35,462 nt of DNA from JBBRZF01 sp038236965 (GTDB lineage Bacteria > Acidobacteriota > Terriglobia > Terriglobales > Acidobacteriaceae): contig JBBRZF010000012.1 in the NCBI GenBank assembly GCA_038236965.1, positions 1-35,462 of the forward strand, in the 5' to 3' direction. The notes beneath the pieces were generated by a model, which was given only the letters and a program-made list of their open reading frames with translations, had not been told where the DNA came from and searched no databases. Below, one piece after another: positions 31,385 to 35,462 of the stretch (its first letter is position 1; every line of letters starts with the position of its first letter). The translations under genes and the position numbers were made by a program.

Positions 31385-31418
31385 TGTGATGCCCCTCACC
31401 GACTGTATATACATTTCA
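31385..31418. promoter_or_regulatory. CRP/FNR-type palindrome S6 with adjacent ARG-box-like site 3
   Basis: GTGATGCCCCTCAC (31386-31399; GTGA-N6-TCAC, preceded by T) lies four bases from TGTATATACATTTCA (31404-31418), which contains the perfect palindrome TGTATATACA and shares GTATATACATT with ARG-like site 1. S6 is centred 85 bp before the GTPase start. Confidence 0.58.
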
Positions 31419-31477
31419 GGCGCACCATTTGTCGCAGGAGAAGGTGCCTCTGTTCCCGAAGTGGACCTTATAAATTT

Positions 31478-32821
31478 ATGAAGAGAGTATTGCTGATTGG
31501 TGCCGCTGGCCGAGATTTTCATAATTTCAATGTTGTCTTCCGTCACAACCCGGAATACACCGTCGTAGCCTTCACCGCTGCGCAGATTCCCGACATCGCC
31601 GGTCGCAAGTATCCGACCGAGCTCGCGGGCCCGCTCTATCCCGGCGGCATTCCAATCGTGGAAGAGAACGATATGGAAAAGATCATTCGCGAACAGGAAG
31701 TAGATGTTTGCGTCTTCTCTTATAGCGACATCAACCACGTCACGCTAATGCATATCGCCTCGCGCGTGGTCGCCGCCGGCGCCGATTTCTGGCTGCTGGG
31801 CGCAACCCGCACGCAACTGGTTTCCAAGGTTCCGGTCATCTCCATCTGCGCCGTTCGTACTGGCTGCGGCAAGAGCCCGGTATCGCGTCGCATCGCCCAC
31901 GGACTCCGCCACCTCGGCTGGCATCCGGTGGTCATCCGTCACCCCATGCCGTACGGCGATCTGGCCGCGCAGCATGCGCAGCGCTTTAGCAAACTTAGCG
32001 ACCTCGATCTGCATGAGTGCACCATCGAAGAGCGCGAAGAGTACGAGCCGCATATCGCAGAAGGAACCACCGTCTATGCCGGCGTGGACTATGAAGAGAT
32101 CATGCGCCAGGCCGAGCAGGAAGGCGACGTCATCCTCTGGGACGGCGGCAACAACGATACGTCCTTCTATCGCTCTGACCTTGAGATCGTCGTACTCGAT
32201 CCCCATCGTGCCGGACACGAACTCGCCTACTACCCCGGTGAAGTCAACTTCCGCAGCGCCAAAGTATTGGTCATCAACAAGGTCGATACCGCAAAGCCGG
32301 AAGACATTCAGACGGTCCGCGACAACATCAAAAAGTACAATCCGACGGCTACGGTTGTGGAAGCAGCCTGCCGCGTCACGGTTCCCAAGCCTGAAGACAT
32401 TAAAGGCAAGCGCGTGCTCGTGGTGGAAGACGGCCCGACGCTTACGCATGGCGAAATGCCATACGGCGCCGGAGTGGTGGCAGCCCGTCAGTTCGGTGCC
32501 GCCGAGATGGTTGACCCGCGTCCGTTCGCGGTCGGCTCCATCCGCGCCACATTTGAGAAGTTCAAACACCTCGGCGCATTGTTGCCTGCCATGGGCTATA
32601 GCGACGCGCAGCGAAATGAACTGGAAGAGACCATCAAGCGCGTTCCTTGCGACCTGGTTCTCGTCGCCACGCCGATCGACCTCGCACGTACCATCAAGCT
32701 CGATAAGCCGAGCATGCGCGTACGTTACGAAGCCGAAGAGCTCACCAAGCCTTCGTTCACGGACATCCTTACCGCCTTCACTCGCGAGCACAAGCCCACG
32801 TTGGCCGGAGCAGGGAAATGA
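31478..32821 (+). CDS. Predicted GTPase of the cyclic 2,3-diphosphoglycerate synthetase family (COG2403)
   Basis: 447 residues. An N-terminal Rossmann-like domain (MKRVLLIGAAGRDFHNFNVV) is followed by a P-loop NTPase domain with ICAVRTGCGKSPVSRRI (GKS at 131-133), WDGGNNDTSFY (221-230) and the base-specificity motif VINKVD (265-270). Archaeal relatives ligate 2,3-diphosphoglycerate to its cyclic form; in bacteria the substrate is unknown. Start choice: ATG 31478 begins the conserved part; an upstream frame to 31364 runs through the regulatory sites. The ATGA overlap with the next gene couples it to ornithine carbamoyltransferase, hinting at a role in carbamoyl-phosphate or acyl-phosphate handling rather than thermoadaptation. 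Control by ArgR and a CRP/FNR-type factor is suggested by upstream sites. Confidence 0.82.
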   Translation: MKRVLLIGAAGRDFHNFNVVFRHNPEYTVVAFTAAQIPDIAGRKYPTELAGPLYPGGIPIVEENDMEKIIREQEVDVCVFSYSDINHVTLMHIASRVVAAGADFWLLGATRTQLVSKVPVISICAVRTGCGKSPVSRRIAHGLRHLGWHPVVIRHPMPYGDLAAQHAQRFSKLSDLDLHECTIEEREEYEPHIAEGTTVYAGVDYEEIMRQAEQEGDVILWDGGNNDTSFYRSDLEIVVLDPHRAGHELAYYPGEVNFRSAKVLVINKVDTAKPEDIQTVRDNIKKYNPTATVVEAACRVTVPKPEDIKGKRVLVVEDGPTLTHGEMPYGAGVVAARQFGAAEMVDPRPFAVGSIRATFEKFKHLGALLPAMGYSDAQRNELEETIKRVPCDLVLVATPIDLARTIKLDKPSMRVRYEAEELTKPSFTDILTAFTREHKPTLAGAGK

Positions 32822-33798
32822 ACGCGCACGATTTCCTTTCGATAAAGGACTTCACTCCGAACGAGATCCGGCAATTGCTGGATCTCGCTTGCGAGATCAA
32901 AGCCCATCCCATGAACTTTACCGGGGCGCTGAAGGGAAAGACGCTGGCGATGATCTTTGAAAAGCCTTCGCTGCGTACCCGCGTGACGTTCGACGTCGGA
33001 ATTCATCAACTGGGCGGCTTCTCCATTTATCTCTCGCCTGCCGAAATCAATCTTGGCAAGCGCGAGTCGGTCTACGACGTGGCGAAGAACCTGGAACGCA
33101 TGGTGCAAGGCATCATGATTCGCACCTTCTCACACGATATCGTCGTCGGGATGGCCGAGCACGCCAACATTCCCATCATCAACGGACTGACCGATTACAG
33201 CCACCCCTGCCAGGCGATGGCCGACTACCTGACCATCCTTGAGCACAAGGGACGCCTGCGTGGACTGAAAGTGGCCTACGTGGGCGATGGCAACAACGTT
33301 GCGCATTCGCTGATGTTTGCCGGAGCGCAGCTTGGAGCCGATGTCTGGATCGGAACGCCTAAAGGTTACGAGCCCGATCCAGCGGCATTCGAATGGGCAC
33401 GGGGACGCGGCAAGGAAACGGGCTGCACCTGCAACGTGACCAATGACCCCGTGGAAGCCGTACGCGATGCTGACGTTGTGTACACTGACGCTTGGGCAAG
33501 CATGGGACAGGAAGCGGAGGCGGAAATGCGCCGCAAGATTTTCCTGCCATACCAGGTCAACAGCAAGCTGTTCGGAAAAGCCAAAGGCGATGCCATCTTC
33601 ATGCATTGTCTGCCGGCACATCGCAACGAAGAAGTGACGGACGATGTCATTGATTGCCCACGCTCGGTCGTTTTCCCGCAAGCAGAAAACCGTCTGCATG
33701 CGCAGAAGGCCGTGATGGTGGAGTTGATGAAGGACGTTGCCATCGAGTCGACGCGCCGCGTGGTTTCGCACGAAGAACTGCTGGAACTCGTGCAGTAG
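32818..33798 (+). CDS. argF: Ornithine carbamoyltransferase (intact second copy)
   Basis: 326 residues, full length. Carbamoyl-phosphate site SLRTR (51-55), FSHDIVVGMAEHANIPIINGLTDYSHPCQ with HPCQ at 129-132, GDGNNVAHSL (157-165), DAWASMGQE and the ornithine-site HCLPAHR (263-269). It catalyses ornithine + carbamoyl phosphate to citrulline, or the reverse in citrulline breakdown. ATG 32818 overlaps the GTPase stop. The arg-operon copy at 23493 is frameshifted, so this may be the only working enzyme. Its partners (GTPase, carbamate kinase) suggest a catabolic or carbamoyl-phosphate-channelling role, but the sequence does not separate anabolic from catabolic types. Confidence 0.93.
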   Translation: MNAHDFLSIKDFTPNEIRQLLDLACEIKAHPMNFTGALKGKTLAMIFEKPSLRTRVTFDVGIHQLGGFSIYLSPAEINLGKRESVYDVAKNLERMVQGIMIRTFSHDIVVGMAEHANIPIINGLTDYSHPCQAMADYLTILEHKGRLRGLKVAYVGDGNNVAHSLMFAGAQLGADVWIGTPKGYEPDPAAFEWARGRGKETGCTCNVTNDPVEAVRDADVVYTDAWASMGQEAEAEMRRKIFLPYQVNSKLFGKAKGDAIFMHCLPAHRNEEVTDDVIDCPRSVVFPQAENRLHAQKAVMVELMKDVAIESTRRVVSHEELLELVQ

Positions 33799-33812
33799 CA
33801 ATGAAGAGATCT

Positions 33813-33855
33813 GGGTGCCCCACCCTGCAGCGATAGCGAAGAGTGGGGAGCACCC
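33813..33855. repeat. Hairpin repeat in the argF2-carbamate kinase spacer
   Basis: GGGTGCCCCAC (33813-33823) pairs with GTGGGGAGCACCC (33843-33855) with small bulges. GGGTGCCCCACCC hairpins are a frequent intergenic repeat in Acidobacteriota, to my recollection. Further on, 33958-33995 has reiterated AGCTGA/GCTGAAA-type units, another low-complexity repeat. The 211-bp spacer has no gene. Confidence 0.5.
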
Positions 33856-34009
33856 GATCAGTTTGCGGAAGCCTCAACCAAGGCTCCGCTCTGGGAGCGT
33901 TGAGGGATTCGGGCCAACCAGCCCGACCCTCCGCGCCCGATGAAAAACGAGTATTCGCTGAAAACTGATAGCTGACGGCTGAAAGCTAATAGCTGTTCAA
34001 AGGATTTCT

Positions 34010-35011
34010 ATGTCGAAGTCAGCCCTTATCGCGATTGGCGGAAACTCGCTGATACGCGCGGGCGAAAAGGGAACCATCGCCGAGCAGCGAGTGAACGCCG
34101 CTCGAACGGCGCACGCGGTCATCGGATTGATCCGCGCTGGGTATCGCCTGGTCATCACCCACGGCAACGGGCCGCAGGTAGGTGCGCAACTTTTGCGCTC
34201 GGAGCGCGGCTCCGACCAGGTTCCCGGACAGACTCTGGATGTCTGCGGCGCATCCACGCAGGGCGAGATAGGCTACCTGCTGGCGCAAGCGCTGCGCGAT
34301 GAACTCAAACTCGCCGGACTCGACGTGCCTGTGGTCGCGCTCATCACGCAAACGGTGGTAAGCGCCAATGACCCGGCCATGCAGAATCCCACCAAGCCCA
34401 TCGGGCCGTTCTACTCGCGCGAAGTGGCGGAAGACAAGAAGCGTCAGTTCGGCTGGCAGATCGTGGAAGACGCGGCCCGCGGATACCGCCGGGTGGTTCC
34501 TTCGCCTGAGCCGCTGGACATCGTCGAGTTAGGCGTCATCCGTTCGCTTGTTGAATCCGGCGCTCTGGTGGTGGCCTGCGGTGGCGGCGGCATCCCGGTC
34601 ATGGAAGAGAATGGTGCCCTCAAGGGTGTCGAAGCGGTTATCGATAAAGACCGCGCGTCCGCGATGCTCGCCTCGAAACTCGGTGTCGATCTCTTCGCTA
34701 TTTCCACCGATTCCCAGTTCGTTTATCTCGATTACAAGAAGCCCACGCAGCGCGCGCTAACGCTGTCAACCGTGAGTGAAATGGAAGACTACTATGATGC
34801 CGGACAGTTTCCGCCCGGCAACATGGGTCCCAAGATCGAGTCGGCGTTGCGCTTCCTCCACAACGGTGGACACGAAGTGGTCATCACAACCTACGAACAT
34901 CTTTGCGATGCTGTGACCGGAGCAGGCGGAACCCGCATCGTTCCCGACGCACCAGCACTCAAGGCAGTTCGCCACGAAATCGAAGTCGTTCACTCTGGAG
35001 ATAGCCGATGA
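34010..35011 (+). CDS. arcC: Carbamate kinase
   Basis: 333 residues of the amino-acid kinase fold: SALIAIGGNSLIRAG at the N-terminus, LVITHGNGPQVGAQLLRSE, QGEIGYLLAQAL, GPFYSREVAEDKKRQFGWQIVEDAARGYRRVVPSPEP (a carbamate-kinase-specific insertion) and VVACGGGGIPVMEENGALKGVEAVIDKDRASAMLA. It interconverts carbamoyl phosphate + ADP and carbamate + ATP. AAGGA lies five bases before ATG 34010. Downstream, ATGA overlap with an aspartate carbamoyltransferase gene. It can make ATP from carbamoyl phosphate or, as proposed for some archaea, supply carbamoyl phosphate. No arginine deiminase gene is seen in the window. Confidence 0.94.
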   Translation: MSKSALIAIGGNSLIRAGEKGTIAEQRVNAARTAHAVIGLIRAGYRLVITHGNGPQVGAQLLRSERGSDQVPGQTLDVCGASTQGEIGYLLAQALRDELKLAGLDVPVVALITQTVVSANDPAMQNPTKPIGPFYSREVAEDKKRQFGWQIVEDAARGYRRVVPSPEPLDIVELGVIRSLVESGALVVACGGGGIPVMEENGALKGVEAVIDKDRASAMLASKLGVDLFAISTDSQFVYLDYKKPTQRALTLSTVSEMEDYYDAGQFPPGNMGPKIESALRFLHNGGHEVVITTYEHLCDAVTGAGGTRIVPDAPALKAVRHEIEVVHSGDSR

Positions 35012-35462
35012 CATCGCGCGCCACTTCCAAGTCTCCTGACCAATCTGCCCCCACACGACGCCTGCACCACGTGGTGGAGTCGCAGCAATTCACCGTGCCG
35101 CTGTTGATGGAACTCTTTGACCGGGCACGGGCCATGGAGCGCATTGTTGCCCGCGGCGGCACACGCGATTACGACAACAAGATTCTGGCTTCGGTCTTTT
35201 ATCAGCCCTCCACGCGCACCCGCTTTTCGTTCGAGGCGGCGATGCTGCGACTCGGCGGCCACGTTCTCTCCACCGAACAGGCGCGCAATTTTTCGTCCGA
35301 GATCGAAGGCGAGCAGGTCGAGGATTCCATACGCATCATCGGCGGCTACTCCGACGTCATCGTGATACGCCATCACGAAGCCGGAGGCGCACAACGCGCC
35401 GCGCAGGTCTCGCCGGTCCCGGTCATCAATGCCGGAGACGGCGATGGCGGCCAGCATCCCAC
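35008..35462 (+). CDS. pyrB: Aspartate carbamoyltransferase (3' end beyond the window)
   Basis: The first 151 residues are visible. After a short polar N-terminus, the carbamoyl-phosphate-binding SVFYQPSTRTRFSFEAAMLRLGG matches PyrB (STRTR), followed by SSEIEGEQVEDSIRIIGGYSDVIVIRHHEAG and PVINAGDGDGGQHPT, where the window ends in the HPTQ motif. First committed step of pyrimidine synthesis: carbamoyl phosphate + aspartate. ATG 35008 overlaps the carbamate kinase stop (ATGA), an unusual coupling that places arginine-side and pyrimidine-side users of carbamoyl phosphate in one unit. Whether more pyr genes follow is unknown. Confidence 0.9.
   Translation, partial: MTSRATSKSPDQSAPTRRLHHVVESQQFTVPLLMELFDRARAMERIVARGGTRDYDNKILASVFYQPSTRTRFSFEAAMLRLGGHVLSTEQARNFSSEIEGEQVEDSIRIIGGYSDVIVIRHHEAGGAQRAAQVSPVPVINAGDGDGGQHP

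Larger units (their letters stand above)
30736..31477. promoter_or_regulatory. 742-bp divergent control region between korDABC and the GTPase operon
   Basis: No gene is supported. It holds palindrome S5 and a kor-side -10, a dispersed repeat at 31029-31056 (CTTCGTGCCTTCGTGTCTTC and following bases), a cluster of ARG-box-like sites and palindrome S6 near the GTPase start. Confidence 0.6.

Noticed and set aside
31745..32791. 348-codon minus-strand frame opposite the COG2403 gene
   Set aside because: Antisense of a clear P-loop protein; no start signal or family resemblance.
35289..35380. Near-match GTGA/ATCA palindrome inside the aspartate carbamoyltransferase gene
   Set aside because: The second half-site is out of register, so it does not meet GTGA-N6-TCAC.

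Overview
The window (about 35.5 kb, moderately GC-rich, tightly packed) looks like a piece of an Acidobacteriota chromosome, probably class Terriglobia (Koribacter-like). That rests on the gene content (cytochrome-c-fused bd-like oxidase, small secreted proteins, FHA-GAF-SpoIIE phosphatase, argR-led arginine operon) and on intergenic repeat families I associate with that phylum. It is inference; there is no rRNA, tRNA, CRISPR array, insertion sequence or phage gene here.

Layout. 1-4.2 kb: a cut-off nucleotidyltransferase gene (minus) diverging from a LigD-type primase/polymerase gene, a DUF72 gene and two tandem Xer tyrosine recombinases. 4.4-7.2 kb (minus): an acyl-CoA synthetase, acyl carrier and acylglycerol-phosphate acyltransferase unit interrupted by one in-frame TAG inside the carrier domain. 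7.3-12.7 kb: DUF892 ferritin-like protein, old yellow enzyme, secreted thioredoxin, a small remnant, two envelope/stress proteins, a secreted protein, and a glutamyl-Q tRNA(Asp) synthetase gene with an A-run frameshift. 12.9-18 kb: ferredoxin, PLP aminotransferase, and a two-gene bd-superfamily oxidase with a C-terminal dihaem cytochrome c. 18.1-19.8 kb: FHA-GAF-SpoIIE phosphatase. 19.9-27.3 kb: argR-argC-argB-argD-argF-argG-(argH tail)-argA-like-argJ behind a double ARG box. argF carries two frameshifts, argG one frameshift plus a lost C-terminus, and argH survives only as its last ~40 codons. 27.5-30.7 kb: tatA and, on the minus strand, a four-subunit 2-oxoacid:ferredoxin oxidoreductase. 31.5-35.5 kb: a COG2403 GTPase (cyclic 2,3-diphosphoglycerate synthetase-like), an intact second ornithine carbamoyltransferase, carbamate kinase, and an aspartate carbamoyltransferase cut by the window end.

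Two signals stand out. First, a GTGA-N6-TCAC palindrome (CRP/FNR-family type) occurs six times, always between genes. It lies upstream of the ferredoxin (twice), the bd-like oxidase, the oxoacid:ferredoxin oxidoreductase, the GTPase/carbamoyl-phosphate operon and one secreted protein. Four of the five promoters have a -10-like hexamer about 30-35 bp downstream, the class II activator geometry. This suggests an undescribed redox/energy regulon. Second, the carbamoyl-phosphate operon has both ARG-box-like sites and one of these palindromes. It holds the only intact ornithine carbamoyltransferase gene in the window, while the copy in the biosynthetic operon is broken. Together these point to a carbamoyl-phosphate hub (citrulline/ornithine, ATP, pyrimidine) under combined arginine and energy control.

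Caution: six reading-frame lesions in about 20 kb could in part be sequencing or assembly errors. Each is located below so that raw reads can settle it.
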